A DNA stretch of 52,015 nt, taken from assembly GCA_022562275.1 (NCBI GenBank), contig JADFPP010000017.1, positions 1-52,015 on the forward strand, given 5' to 3'. Every line of letters begins with the position of its first letter. Positions within the stretch are counted from its first letter, which is position 1. The position numbers and the translations under genes were made by a program. Source of the stretch: Bacteroidota bacterium. GTDB lineage: Bacteria > Bacteroidota > Ignavibacteria > Ignavibacteriales > Ignavibacteriaceae. Shown piece after piece: positions 1 to 8,923 of this stretch. The notes under the pieces were generated by a model. That model was given only the letters and a program-made list of their open reading frames with translations, did not search any database and was not told where the DNA came from.

Positions 1-570
1 TTTTTTGTAAAGGATGTTTACTCAGATCAAATACTTACTATTTATAAAGAAAACTCCACAATTAATATCAATTTTAATAATCACAGCAAAACGAAAACAA
101 TGTGTGGTCTTTTAAAACTTCATATAATTGAACAGCAATCTGGAAAAGTTATAAAAGAATATGATGAACAGTTTTCCATTCAAAATTGTAGAAATAATAT
201 TATTTACAAAGTACCAATACAAGAATTAAGAAATAACGGAGACAACATTTTGATCGCTTCAGTTTATAATGAAAATAACAAGCTTCTCCACAGGAATTTC
301 TTTTTAGAGCAAAGATGGAAGAATATTAATCTGCCGGAAGCGAAGTTAGAGATTGAATTTACTAAAGAATCTGATTTGTATGTATCAATTAAATCGAATA
401 CTCCTGCCTTCTTTGTTGATTTATATCTTCCACATTTAAAATTTGATGCGAGAGGGTTTATTTTGTTACCCGGTGAAACCAGAAAGATCAAAATAATTCG
501 AAATTGCAATAGCCAATTTGATCTTGGTAAGATAAAAGTATATTCATTAAATAAATATTTGTCTTCATAA
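1..570 (+). CDS. GH2 beta-mannosidase-like glycosidase, C-terminal fragment (partial at window edge)
   Basis: The reading frame is open from base 1 to a TAA at 568-570, so this is the 3' end of a gene that starts outside the window. The first internal ATG (base 100) is probably not a start, because coding-like sequence precedes it. The visible part is about 189 residues of beta-sandwich character. Near its end it has the pattern GFILLPGETRKI, which resembles the closing Ig-like domain of family 2 beta-mannosidases (usually DNxFDLLPGE). These enzymes remove terminal beta-mannose from oligosaccharides. The catalytic barrel is not in the window, so the enzyme class rests only on this terminal domain. 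The next gene, also glycosidase-like, starts 16 bases downstream, which suggests one sugar-degradation operon. Other GH2 members, such as beta-galactosidase or exo-glucosaminidase types, are possible. Confidence 0.6.
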   Translation, partial: FFVKDVYSDQILTIYKENSTININFNNHSKTKTMCGLLKLHIIEQQSGKVIKEYDEQFSIQNCRNNIIYKVPIQELRNNGDNILIASVYNENNKLLHRNFFLEQRWKNINLPEAKLEIEFTKESDLYVSIKSNTPAFFVDLYLPHLKFDARGFILLPGETRKIKIIRNCNSQFDLGKIKVYSLNKYLSS

Positions 571-586
571 AATTTATATCTGATGA

Positions 587-3500
587 ATGATGACAACGAT
601 AAAATCTTTAACACTACAAACTATTCTAATGATTTGTTTCTCGAATATTTCAGTTCTTTCTCAGCAAATTGATATTAATAGAATTGAACAAATGCCAAAT
701 CTTCCTGAACCCTATAAAATGAGAGATTGGAAACAGGTATCAATGGGCTATGATAATTTTGTTTTCGATTTCAACATTAGCGGGCAATATCTCCCTTTAA
801 TTTGGTGGAGAACGAGTACGGTAAATTACAATCATATTAGTTTTGGATTGCACACCGTGGTTGGAACTACTTCACCTTTTTCGGGTGAAGCGATTAACGT
901 TCTTCCTGCAGTTATCAGTGCAAGTCTGGTTGGGATAGATAAATCTAACCAAAGCGGAAACAATTGGGTATTGATGTGCGAAGAATATTTTAATAAACAA
1001 AATGGTACTGATGTATATTTAAATCATCCGACAGGAAGTAACTGGGAAGACTGGTGGTATGATACAATGCCTAATATTTTTTTCTATCAGCTTTATGATA
1101 TGTATCCGAATACTGGTGATTTTGAATATCAGTTTACAACGGTTGCTGATCGGTGGCTGGAAGCAATTGAGGTGATGGGAGGAAGCTCAACTCCCTGGCA
1201 AAAACCATATATGAATTATCGTGCATTTAATTTAATAACAATGACACCAGTTTCATCCGGAGTACGGGAACCGGAAGCAGCCGGTGCTCTTGCATGGATT
1301 TTATACAATGCTTACATAGAAACGGGCAATGATAAATACAGGATTGGTGCAGAATGGGCAATGGAATTTCTTAATGAATTAGATTCTAATCCATCGTATG
1401 AACTTCAATTGGCTTACGGTGTCTATCTTGCAGCACGAATGAATGCACAAATCGGAACAACTTATGATGTTGAAAAATTAATAAACTGGTGTTTCAATGT
1501 TGGTCCATTGCGTAGCTGGGGGGCTATCATTGGTCGTTGGGGTAATTATGATGTCCACGGATTAATCGGAGAGGTCAACGGCTCAAACGATTATGCCTTT
1601 TTAATGAATACATTTGAACAAGTGGGAGCGCTCGTTCCATTAGTTAGATACGATGACAGATTTGCAAGAACAATAGGTAAATGGGTTTTGAATGCATCAA
1701 ATGCTGCTCGATTATTATATACGAATTATTTACCGGATCAAAATCAGGATAGTGAAGAATGGGCACATCAATACGATCCGGATTCTTATATTGCATACGA
1801 AGCATTACGTGAAATGCAGTATGGGCAAAGTCCCTATGCTACCGGTGATGCAATAAGCGGCGGCTGGGGAATGACTAACCTTGCATTGTATGGGTCATCT
1901 CATGCAGGTATTTTAGGTGGAATTATTGATACAACAACAGTTGAAAAAATTCTTCAATTAGATCTTTTAAAAACTGATTATTTTCATGATGCTTCTTATC
2001 CAACTTATCTTTATTTCAATCCATTCAACAAAAATAAGATTGTAGACCTTTATGTCGGAAATAGTTTATCAGATATTTACGATGCAGTTAGCAATACATT
2101 TTTAAAGATTGGAGTTAGTGGAATGACTGCAATCACAATCCCTCCGGATGAGGCGGTTGTTGCAGTTATTACACCATCAGGTGGTACTATAACTTATACT
2201 CTGGACAAAATGATGATCGATGAAGTTGTGATTGATTATCGATCGGGACAGGTTGTTCCTAACTATCCTCCCCGTATAAAAAGTCTGGCTGCAGATCAAA
2301 TAATTATTCTCTTAGGAGGTAATTCCAATATTTATTGTACTGCTGAGGATAGAGATGATGATCCCCTTTCTTATTCCTGGTTCACATCTTCCGGAACAAT
2401 AAATGGAAGTGGTGCAAATGTCATCTGGAACGCACCAAACTTAGAAGGGAGTTACGCTATCGTCTGCACAGTTGAGGACGATTATGGGAATCAGGTTAGT
2501 GACACTATCTACATTGAAGTCGTGGAATATATAAATAACGATCCAATCATAAATAGCATAACTGCCGATCCAAGAAAAATACATATTGGAACCTCATCCC
2601 AACTAATTTGCAATGCAATTGACCCGGATGGTGATGAATTATCTTTTACCTGGTCTTCCACTATTGGATCCTTTAGTGATAGTGGTTCCACAGTTACCTG
2701 GACAGCACCACTTGATATAGGGAATTATTATCTGAATTGCAAAGTTCAAGATATTTATGGCGGCTTAGCTGAAGACAGTATCGAAGTTTCTGTTCGGGAT
2801 ACTTCTATTCATCAATCTGGTGATCTTGTAGCTTATTATCCATTTAACGGTAATGCTAATGACGAAAGTGGATATAACAACCATGGAACTGTTAACGGCG
2901 CTGCATTAGTTGCAGATCGTTTTGGTAATCCCAATAGTGCTTATCAATTTGATGGTATTAATGACTATATCAAAGTTCCAAACTCTGAAAGTTTAAATTT
3001 TAAGAATTCTATAACTGTAAGTTTCTGGATAAAGGCCGGTGAATTTTTTGAGCGCGAAGCTTATCCGCTTTCTCATGGTAATTGGGAATACCGTTGGAAA
3101 GTTTCAATCACAGATAAACGCATTAGATGGACAATTATAAGACCTGATAGTGTTATAAAAGATCTTGATTCTGAAACCGAGTTAACTCTTAATAATCTTT
3201 ACAATGTTACAACTGTATATAACGGATCTGATTATGAAATTTACATTAATGGAAAGTTAGATGCATTATCATCATTTTCCGGTTCGATATTACAAACGAA
3301 TATTGATTTTATGATTGGTCAGGTGCTTCCGGGAGATAATCGATACAATTTTAAGGGTGTACTGGATGATATTCGTATTTATAATTATGCTTTATCCATT
3401 CAGGAAATTATAAATTTATACGATATTGTAACAACCGTTGCTGAAGAGTGGAATAATCTAATCCCTGATCAGAATGAATTATTCCAAAATTACCCAAATC

Positions 3501-3745
3501 CATTTAACTCCAGTACAATCATATTTTACCAGGTAAAGGACGCTGCACCAGTTAGTTTAGAAATATACGACATTCTTGGAAATAGAATTCGCTCTTTGGT
3601 AAATGAATATAAATTAGCAGGCTATTACACTGATTACTGGGATGGTAAAGATGATAACGGACGTCAGGTTCCCAGCGGTATTTATTTTTACACATTAAAA
3701 ACGAAGAACTATAATCGGACAAAAAAGTTAGTACTTTTAAAATAA
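587..3745 (+). CDS. secreted multidomain glycosidase-like protein with Ig-like, LamG and T9SS sorting domains
   Basis: This 1052-residue protein opens with a signal peptide (about residues 1-25, cleavage near VLSQQ). Two ATGs are in tandem at 587 and 590; either fits. Residues 40-550 are rich in Trp, Tyr and acidic residues and look like an alpha/alpha-toroid glycoside hydrolase, but I cannot assign a family. Two tandem Ig/PKD-like domains follow (about 559-645 and 648-735, each with DDxLSYxW or DGDELSFTW patterns). A LamG/concanavalin-like domain comes next (about 745-945, starting LVAYYPFNGNANDESG). The last 90 residues are a T9SS type A sorting domain (LFQNYPNPFNSST, then GxYxxxWDGKDDNGRQVPSGIYFY). 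That tail predicts export by the type IX system and surface attachment or release. The GH2-like fragment upstream and the sugar ABC ATPase downstream support a polysaccharide role. The substrate is unknown. Confidence 0.75.
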   Translation: MMTTIKSLTLQTILMICFSNISVLSQQIDINRIEQMPNLPEPYKMRDWKQVSMGYDNFVFDFNISGQYLPLIWWRTSTVNYNHISFGLHTVVGTTSPFSGEAINVLPAVISASLVGIDKSNQSGNNWVLMCEEYFNKQNGTDVYLNHPTGSNWEDWWYDTMPNIFFYQLYDMYPNTGDFEYQFTTVADRWLEAIEVMGGSSTPWQKPYMNYRAFNLITMTPVSSGVREPEAAGALAWILYNAYIETGNDKYRIGAEWAMEFLNELDSNPSYELQLAYGVYLAARMNAQIGTTYDVEKLINWCFNVGPLRSWGAIIGRWGNYDVHGLIGEVNGSNDYAFLMNTFEQVGALVPLVRYDDRFARTIGKWVLNASNAARLLYTNYLPDQNQDSEEWAHQYDPDSYIAYEALREMQYGQSPYATGDAISGGWGMTNLALYGSSHAGILGGIIDTTTVEKILQLDLLKTDYFHDASYPTYLYFNPFNKNKIVDLYVGNSLSDIYDAVSNTFLKIGVSGMTAITIPPDEAVVAVITPSGGTITYTLDKMMIDEVVIDYRSGQVVPNYPPRIKSLAADQIIILLGGNSNIYCTAEDRDDDPLSYSWFTSSGTINGSGANVIWNAPNLEGSYAIVCTVEDDYGNQVSDTIYIEVVEYINNDPIINSITADPRKIHIGTSSQLICNAIDPDGDELSFTWSSTIGSFSDSGSTVTWTAPLDIGNYYLNCKVQDIYGGLAEDSIEVSVRDTSIHQSGDLVAYYPFNGNANDESGYNNHGTVNGAALVADRFGNPNSAYQFDGINDYIKVPNSESLNFKNSITVSFWIKAGEFFEREAYPLSHGNWEYRWKVSITDKRIRWTIIRPDSVIKDLDSETELTLNNLYNVTTVYNGSDYEIYINGKLDALSSFSGSILQTNIDFMIGQVLPGDNRYNFKGVLDDIRIYNYALSIQEIINLYDIVTTVAEEWNNLIPDQNELFQNYPNPFNSSTIIFYQVKDAAPVSLEIYDILGNRIRSLVNEYKLAGYYTDYWDGKDDNGRQVPSGIYFYTLKTKNYNRTKKLVLLK

Positions 3746-3782
3746 AATTTTATTACAATATTAAAATGACCGGGTATTAAAA

Positions 3783-4883
3783 ATGGCTGAAGTGAAATTA
3801 GTAAGTGTTTCCAAATCTTATGATGGCAAAAATAAGGTTGTAAACAATGTAAATCTTGATATACAGGATAAAGAATTTGTAGTTTTAGTTGGTCCCTCAG
3901 GCTGCGGGAAATCAACAACATTAAGAATGGTTGCGGGATTAGAAGAAATAACATCAGGTGAAATATATATTGACGGGAAGTTAGTTAATGACGTTTCACC
4001 TAAGAGCAGAGATATTGCGATGGTTTTTCAAAACTACGCCTTATATCCGCATATGACTGTATATGATAATATGGCGTTCGGGTTAAAGATACGGAAATAT
4101 TCAAAAGAAGAAATTAGGAAAAGAGTTACAGAAGCAGCAAAAATACTTGATCTTGAACCGTATCTCAAACGAAAACCAAAAGCGTTATCGGGAGGACAAA
4201 GACAGAGAGTTGCAGTTGGAAGAGCAATTGTCAGACATCCAAAAGTATTTTTATTTGATGAGCCGCTTAGCAACTTAGATGCAAAATTAAGAGTTCAGAT
4301 GAGAACTGAAATTTCCAAATTACATAACAGGTTAGAAGCTACAATAATATATGTTACACACGATCAGACAGAAGCTATGACAATGGGGGATAGAATTGCG
4401 GTTATGAAAGACGGAGATCTTCACCAGGTAGATACTCCTATGAATATTTATAATTATCCTGTAAACTTATTCGTGGCCGGATTTATTGGAAGTCCCCCTA
4501 TGAATTTTATTAATGGGAAGATTATCAAAGAAGACAATCTCAAATTTGTGAGTAATGATAAATCGTTCAGTGTAGATTTAGACTCAAATAGTTATGATGC
4601 AGTAAAAAACTATATCGATAAACCGGTTGCTCTTGGGATTCGCCCGGAAAATATTTTCAACAAACCCGATGATACCCTCAACCTTAAAAAACATCGCGTA
4701 AAATTAGAAGTTGCTGAACCGATGGGGAATGAAACTATACTTTATTTTAAATTAAGTGATTCTCAATTTATTGCCAGAGTACCTGCAATTGAGAAACCTC
4801 AACCGGGTATAGAAATAGACATTTATTTTAATTTGGATAAACTTCACTTTTTTTCTTTGGACGATGGAAAAGCAATCAGATAA
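3783..4883 (+). CDS. sugar ABC transporter ATP-binding protein, MalK/UgpC/MsmK family
   Basis: This 366-residue cytoplasmic ATPase energises import of sugars or glycerol-phosphate-like solutes. Walker A is GPSGCGKST (about residues 37-45), the Q-loop is in [13 protein letters not shown], the ABC signature is [14 protein letters not shown] (from about 135), and Walker B is [12 protein letters not shown] (from about 155) followed by the switch His in [15 protein letters not shown]. The C-terminal third (about 240-366) has the regulatory OB/TOBE fold typical of the MalK group, including GIRPENI. The length matches the family. No permease or binding-protein genes lie nearby. Such ATPases often serve several sugar permeases encoded elsewhere, so the orphan position is not unusual. 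It lies 37 bases after a secreted glycosidase-like gene, which suggests a shared carbohydrate role. The exact substrate cannot be read from the sequence. Confidence 0.93.
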   Translation: MAEVKLVSVSKSYDGKNKVVNNVNLDIQDKEFVVLVGPSGCGKSTTLRMVAGLEEITSGEIYIDGKLVNDVSPKSRDIAMVFQNYALYPHMTVYDNMAFGLKIRKYSKEEIRKRVTEAAKILDLEPYLKRKPKALSGGQRQRVAVGRAIVRHPKVFLFDEPLSNLDAKLRVQMRTEISKLHNRLEATIIYVTHDQTEAMTMGDRIAVMKDGDLHQVDTPMNIYNYPVNLFVAGFIGSPPMNFINGKIIKEDNLKFVSNDKSFSVDLDSNSYDAVKNYIDKPVALGIRPENIFNKPDDTLNLKKHRVKLEVAEPMGNETILYFKLSDSQFIARVPAIEKPQPGIEIDIYFNLDKLHFFSLDDGKAIR

Positions 4884-5069
4884 ATGATTGTTTATTATGT
4901 AATTACCCAGCGAGTCTTAGCCTTGCCTGTCAGGTAAAGTTTGGCGGCAACCGAATGTGGATGGTTTGACCCCCGCTTTTGTAAAGCACTGTAACTAAAT
5001 TGATGACGGGGATCTCATATTTTAAATTGTTCACTGAATATGAACGAAAGCAAATAGTGTGCAAAGTTT
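4884..5069. other. intergenic spacer with degenerate GC-rich palindrome remnants
   Basis: This is a convergent spacer between the ABC ATPase (+) and the HigA-like gene (-). Around 4921-4950 it carries a degraded TTGCCTGTCAGGTAA-type sequence followed by GGCGGCAAC. This resembles in style the palindrome at 25083-25103 in this window. No gene is apparent. Confidence 0.35.
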
Positions 5070-5438
5070 TTAATAATCTGATATAAGCGATGAAGCTGGA
5101 ATTTTCAATTCATTGTGTAATATACGAATCATTGAAATGCTTAGTTTCCTTTTTCTACTGAGTATTTCCGATGCTCTGCTTTTGGAACCAAGTATAGAAG
5201 CCAATGCGGAGGTTCCCAGACCCAATTGTTCCAATCTGAATTTGATTGCTTCAACAGGATCAGGCAGATCAATCGGGTAATGCTGTTCTTCGTATTTTTC
5301 GACAAGAATTGTAAGTAAATCCAACTCATTATATTCATCAGAATTTACTTTTAGCCCGCATGGGCGGGAATGCATCAGTTCATAAATTCTGTTTAAAGCT
5401 GCTTTGTAGTCTTTCTTTGTTCTAATTGGTTTTAACAT
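5070..5438 (-). CDS. HigA-type HTH antitoxin-like regulator, no adjacent toxin
   Basis: I place the start at the internal Met (MLKPIRTKKDY, base 5438), giving about 122 residues. The upstream ATG at 5456 would add only MLRKLI. The layout matches COG5499-type HigA antitoxins: an N-terminal MKPIRxxxDYxxALxRIxELM helix, the ELDLLxxLVExYE segment, then an XRE-like helix-turn-helix (AIKFRLEQLGLGTSALASILGSKSRASEILSRKRKLS). These proteins bind DNA and usually neutralise a HigB RNase encoded next door. No HigB-like ORF is visible on either side, so it may be orphaned or act only as a regulator. After ELM the residues HSRPCGLK are encoded by a GC-rich palindrome (5355-5368), which appears to lengthen the loop by several codons relative to usual family members. 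Whether the protein is still functional is uncertain. Confidence 0.75.
   Translation of the reverse strand: MLKPIRTKKDYKAALNRIYELMHSRPCGLKVNSDEYNELDLLTILVEKYEEQHYPIDLPDPVEAIKFRLEQLGLGTSALASILGSKSRASEILSRKRKLSISMIRILHNELKIPASSLISDY
5355..5368. repeat. short GC-rich palindrome inside the higA-like gene
   Basis: The arms are CCCGC and GCGGG around a four-base centre. It lies in frame inside the HigA-like reading frame and codes part of HSRPCGLK. The base composition contrasts with the AT-rich surroundings, as for the other palindromes in this window. Confidence 0.55.
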
Positions 5439-5553
5439 AATTAATTTCCTTAACACTTAATTATTTTATTCTTGTTTCAATCGTTTATAAGTTTTATAAG
5501 AAGAGAATCGCGGATATTATTTACTTTTATCCGCTTATAATTTTATATTTTTG

Positions 5554-5569
5554 TCCCGACGTGTCGGGA
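5554..5569. repeat. GC-rich palindrome upstream of the higA-like gene
   Basis: It has perfect seven-base arms, TCCCGAC and GTCGGGA, around a two-base centre. It lies between the HigA-like gene and the AsmA-like remnant. It could be a mobile palindromic repeat, a terminator stem for the minus-strand remnant, or an operator; the sequence does not decide. Confidence 0.5.
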
Positions 5570-5612
5570 AAATCGTCCCCATTCATTGGGATTCATTTCA
5601 TTCGGTTATTTT

Positions 5613-6041
5613 TTATTCCGGGTGTTTAACCGCTCCATCATAAAACACTTCGCAATCATTCCCGAAAATATCACTAACTAAATTTGTAACAGGAGCTAAG
5701 ATAGTACCAACCACTTGTATGTCTCCTGTTTCAGGTTCACTAAAACTTCAAAACAAATCCTGGCTAAAAATACTACACCCGTTTTTGTTTAATAAAGCAA
5801 ATGTTAAATTCAAGCTATCTGATGAAAAATCAAGCCAGCCCTTCGCAGCAATCCTGTTTCCATTGGTGGAAAATGCGACATCTTTAATCTCAAAATTAAC
5901 ATTTACTATTTCCCAATCGGATGAAAGCTTCCTAATATGTGTTTTCTCACCATAGCTCATTATAATAATACTCGCAAAGACTGTCCCCTTTGCAATTGCA
6001 ATTCCTACCGGACCAGCCAACATAAATAAACTTTTTGAATG
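5613..6041 (-). pseudogene. AsmA-like protein C-terminal remnant with an in-frame TGA
   Basis: Read on the minus strand from about 6041, the frame gives a typical AsmA C-terminal region: LAGPVGIAIAKGT, then SDWEIVN, DVAFSTNGNRIAAKGWLDF and NKNGCSIFSQ. It is interrupted by TGA at 5750-5748. The same frame then continues with EPETGDIQVVGTILAPVTNL and ends CEVFYDGAVKHP before a stop at 5615-5613. Both halves match the usual AsmA ending in order, so this is one gene broken by a stop. The N-terminal several hundred residues are missing (a TAG lies just upstream at 6044-6042). AsmA-family proteins are envelope proteins linked to outer membrane lipid transport. I call it a decayed, truncated copy. 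Confidence 0.7.
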
Positions 6042-6156
6042 CTAAATCTGAACTTAATTATAGAATGGAAAAAGGTTTCTGATTCTAAGTTTAATCTGTT
6101 AATTTTCTTCAATGACTTTTTGTATATAATTATAAACGAAATTAAATGGAGAGAAT

Positions 6157-7158
6157 ATGCAGATGAATCTTAAGAATCGAAGCTTTCTTAAACTACTTGA
6201 TTACACACCCGAAGAAATTCAATACTTAATAGATTTTGCAATAGAGTTGAAATCAGATAAAAAGAATGGTACCGAAGAACAAAAATTAAAAGGTAAAAAC
6301 ATAGCATTGATCTTTGAAAAATCTTCAACAAGAACACGCTGCGCTTTTGAAGTTGCTGCACTTGATCAAGGTGCTCACGTAACTTATCTCGGTCCTTCCG
6401 GCTCGCAGATAGGGCATAAAGAATCGATGAAAGATACAGCAAGAGTTTTAGGCAGAATGTATGATGGGATTGAATACAGAGGTTTCGGGCAAAAGATAGT
6501 TGAAGAACTTGCAGAGTTTTCCGGCGTTCCCGTTTGGAATGGATTGACCGATGAATTCCACCCGACACAAATTCTTGCTGATTTTATGACGATGTTAGAA
6601 CACTCTGATAAAAAGTTATCCGGAATATCATTTGCATATTTAGGCGATGTACGAAATAACGTTGGCAATTCGCTTTTAGTAGGCGCTGCAAAAATGGGAA
6701 TGGATGTTCGGCTTTGTGCACCTATAAATAATCTTCCTGAAGATGAACTTGTAATTACCTGCAAAGAAATAGCGAAGGAAACCGGGGCGAAAATCACTCT
6801 TACAGAAAATGTTGAGGAAGGCGTAAAGGGAGTCGATTTTCTTTACACTGATGTTTGGGTATCGATGGGAGAACCTGTAGAAGTTTGGGAAGAAAGAATA
6901 AGCTTATTAAAGCCATACCAGGTTAATCAAAATGTAATTGAACTTACAGGAAATCCTGACGTTAAATTTCTTCATTGTCTTCCTTCATTCCATAACAGGG
7001 AAACAAAAGTTGGTGAAGAAATTTATCAAAAGTACGGATTGGATGGAATGGAAGTAACTGAAGAAGTATTTGAATCGAAGCACTCAATTGTTTTTGATGA
7101 AGCAGAAAATCGGCTGCACACAATTAAAGCGGTTATGGTTGCTACGCTAGGTGAGTAG
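6157..7158 (+). CDS. argF: ornithine carbamoyltransferase
   Basis: This 333-residue cytoplasmic enzyme joins carbamoyl phosphate and ornithine to give citrulline in arginine biosynthesis, or runs in reverse in the arginine deiminase pathway. The carbamoyl-phosphate loop SSTRTR is at about residues 58-63, HPTQ begins at His135, and the catalytic HCLP segment is at His273-Cys274 (FLHCLPSFH). The length matches the family. A purine-rich ribosome site (GGAGAG) lies 5-6 bases before the ATG at 6157; another Met follows two codons later. No other arginine genes are in the window, so the sequence does not decide between the anabolic ArgF and catabolic ArcB roles. The neighbours are remnants and repeats, so it appears to be a single-gene transcript. 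Confidence 0.93.
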   Translation: MQMNLKNRSFLKLLDYTPEEIQYLIDFAIELKSDKKNGTEEQKLKGKNIALIFEKSSTRTRCAFEVAALDQGAHVTYLGPSGSQIGHKESMKDTARVLGRMYDGIEYRGFGQKIVEELAEFSGVPVWNGLTDEFHPTQILADFMTMLEHSDKKLSGISFAYLGDVRNNVGNSLLVGAAKMGMDVRLCAPINNLPEDELVITCKEIAKETGAKITLTENVEEGVKGVDFLYTDVWVSMGEPVEVWEERISLLKPYQVNQNVIELTGNPDVKFLHCLPSFHNRETKVGEEIYQKYGLDGMEVTEEVFESKHSIVFDEAENRLHTIKAVMVATLGE

Positions 7159-7600
7159 TTTAACTTAATACTTTTGTCTTTCCAAAGTTTATTTCAACTT
7201 AGAAAACCACCTGCTTAGCAGGTGGTCATGTTCTGATGGCTTTGCCTGTATTTTGTTTATAAATAGAATAAAGAATGTCGATTAACGAATGATGATTTAT
7301 GATGAGCAGAAAAACTTCTAACTTCTTAAATCGTTAATCCGTAGACTCCGTCTCCGAGACGAGTCGGTGTTCATTATTAAAAACTGGAAAATAGTGATTT
7401 CCGAAGCCCCTTTTAGGGGCAACCCAAAGCCACCTTCTTAGAAGGTGTGATTTTTACTTTGCCGCGAATTCGCGAATGAACACATCCGCGTATTAGCGGC
7501 TTTTTTTAATAATCTGAAAACCGGCTGCCCTCAATTAAAGTTTTTATGGCTGCTGTGTTGAAAAATTAGTTCAAAAACTTAAATTTTCTGAAATTTTCAA
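7159..7600. repeat. intergenic repeat cluster with several short perfect palindromes
   Basis: Within about 350 bases there are at least four hairpins. At 7206-7226, arms ACCACCTGCT and AGCAGGTGGT surround one base. At about 7346-7367 there is an imperfect hairpin built on GTCTC/GAGAC. At 7406-7420, arms GCCCCT and AGGGGC. At 7431-7447, arms CACCTTCT and AGAAGGTG surround one base. No ORF is convincing here. The first may help terminate argF transcription, but the lack of a T-run makes this weak. The cluster looks like accumulated small palindromic repeats. Confidence 0.55.
7461..7507 (+). terminator. terminator-like hairpin with T-run
   Basis: A long imperfect stem (GCCGCGAAT pairing with ATTAGCGGC) has an internal CGAATTCG palindrome and is followed directly by TTTTTTT at 7501-7507. 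It sits about 300 bases after argF, so it may end a long argF transcript. It may instead be a repeat element that looks like a terminator. Confidence 0.45.
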
Positions 7601-7607
7601 TTCTATT

Positions 7608-7661
7608 ATTTTTGCTTTAAAGCAAAAATGTTCGCTATTATTTTTGCTTATAGGCAAAAAT
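7608..7661. promoter_or_regulatory. twin palindromes upstream of the ATPase gene, probable operator pair
   Basis: Two near-identical palindromes of 22 bases occupy 7608-7629 and 7640-7661. Each starts ATTTTTGCTT and ends GCAAAAAT. The first is perfect and the second has one mismatched pair. Flanks match too (CTATT before, GTT after). They are offset by exactly 32 bases, about three helical turns, and end 44 bases before the ATPase start. Spacing and symmetry suggest a protein-binding operator, possibly autoregulatory. No known regulator is identified. Confidence 0.5.
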
Positions 7662-7705
7662 GTTTGTATACTTATTCTGCGTATTTAATTGATATATAGA
7701 GAAAA

Positions 7706-8878
7706 ATGGAAAAGAATAGATATTTAACATCAAATATTGTCGATGACCTGAACGAAAAAATGGTTTTCATTGGTGGAGCCAGACAGGTAGGAAAAACAAC
7801 TTTAGCTAAGAACATCATTTCAAAAAAATTTAAGGCTTCGAATTACTACAACTGGGATTTTCCACCTGACAGAAGAAAAATAACGAAGTTTGAATTTCCT
7901 GGTGAAAGCGGATTATTAATATTCGATGAAATACATAAATATAAGAAGTGGAAGACTACAATAAAGGGACTTTTCGATACCTATAAAGATAAATATAAAA
8001 TACTCGTAACCGGAAGTGCACGAATGAACATCTTCCGAAAGGGTGGAGATTCATTACAAGGAAGATACCATTACTATAATTTACATCCCTTTTCTCTTGC
8101 CGAGATGCTTAATATTGAAAATAATTATTTACCAATTAAAGAACTACCTATTCATTCCATTTATTATCCGAATGAATTTGAGTTGCTCCTTAAGTTTGGC
8201 GGTTTCCCTGAAGTATTAATAAAACAGAATTCGAGAGTGCTTAGAAGATGGCACAATGAAAAATTAGAGCGACTGTTTCGTGAGGATATTCGTGATGTTG
8301 GGAACATTAGAGATATTAATAGTATGAAGCTGCTTGGTGATTTGCTGCCTGCAAAAGCGGCTAATCGGTTATCGATTAATGCAATCAGGGAAGACCTGGA
8401 AGTAAGTCACAGGGCTATTACAAGCTGGCTATCGATTCTTGAACATTTTTATTATCATTTTAGAATTTATCCTTTTCATTTCAAAAAAATTCGTTCAATA
8501 AAAAAAGAATCGAAACTTTATTTAACAGATTGGTCGGAAGTAGAAAATGAGGGCGCAAGATTTGAAAATCTAATTGCGTCACATCTTTTGAAATTTGTAG
8601 AATATATTAAACAAACTGAAGGTTACAAAATTAATTTAAATTATTTGCGAACTGTGGATAAAAAAGAGGTAGATTTTTTCGTAAGTATTAATAATAAACC
8701 CTGGTTTGCCGTAGAAGCTAAATTAAATGATACTGTTCCCTCACCTAATCTTTTTTATTTCAAAGAAAGATTGAACATTCCTTTTACTTTTCAGGTAATT
8801 AAGAAAAGTGATACGGATGTTATGAAAAATGATATTCGAGTGATTTCGGCGGATAAATTTTTAACAGGTTTAGTTTGA
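7706..8878 (+). CDS. AAA_14 / DUF4143 family ATPase
   Basis: This 390-residue protein carries Walker A GGARQVGKTT (about residues 23-32), an acidic Walker B ending FDEIH (about 70-76), a sensor-like LVTGSARM segment and RGRYHYYNLHPFSLAEM-type spacing (here LQGRYHYYNLHPFSLAEM), all typical of AAA_14 ATPases. The C-terminal half is DUF4143-like, with a late segment VDFFV...WFAVEAKL resembling the PD-(D/E)xK nuclease-like fold described for this family. Such genes are common accessory genes in Bacteroidota and archaea, vary between strains, and have no firm function. Two palindromes lie just upstream. There are no partner genes; the next gene is convergent. It starts at an ATG at 7706 with a purine-rich leader. 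Confidence 0.85.
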   Translation: MEKNRYLTSNIVDDLNEKMVFIGGARQVGKTTLAKNIISKKFKASNYYNWDFPPDRRKITKFEFPGESGLLIFDEIHKYKKWKTTIKGLFDTYKDKYKILVTGSARMNIFRKGGDSLQGRYHYYNLHPFSLAEMLNIENNYLPIKELPIHSIYYPNEFELLLKFGGFPEVLIKQNSRVLRRWHNEKLERLFREDIRDVGNIRDINSMKLLGDLLPAKAANRLSINAIREDLEVSHRAITSWLSILEHFYYHFRIYPFHFKKIRSIKKESKLYLTDWSEVENEGARFENLIASHLLKFVEYIKQTEGYKINLNYLRTVDKKEVDFFVSINNKPWFAVEAKLNDTVPSPNLFYFKERLNIPFTFQVIKKSDTDVMKNDIRVISADKFLTGLV

Positions 8879-8923
8879 TTTTATTATAATGTTCGAAAAA
8901 TATTCGTTCTTCAGGTAAAAATA

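Noticed and set aside
5070..5438. Complete HigBA toxin-antitoxin pair
   Set aside because: No HigB-like reading frame was found on either side of the HigA-like gene.
5719..5955. Plus-strand 78-codon ORF at 5719
   Set aside because: It is the antisense of the AsmA-like remnant, whose minus-strand reading matches a known family.
7706..8878. AAA/DUF4143 gene as part of a defence system
   Set aside because: It is a single gene with no partner effector, and family members occur widely without defence context.
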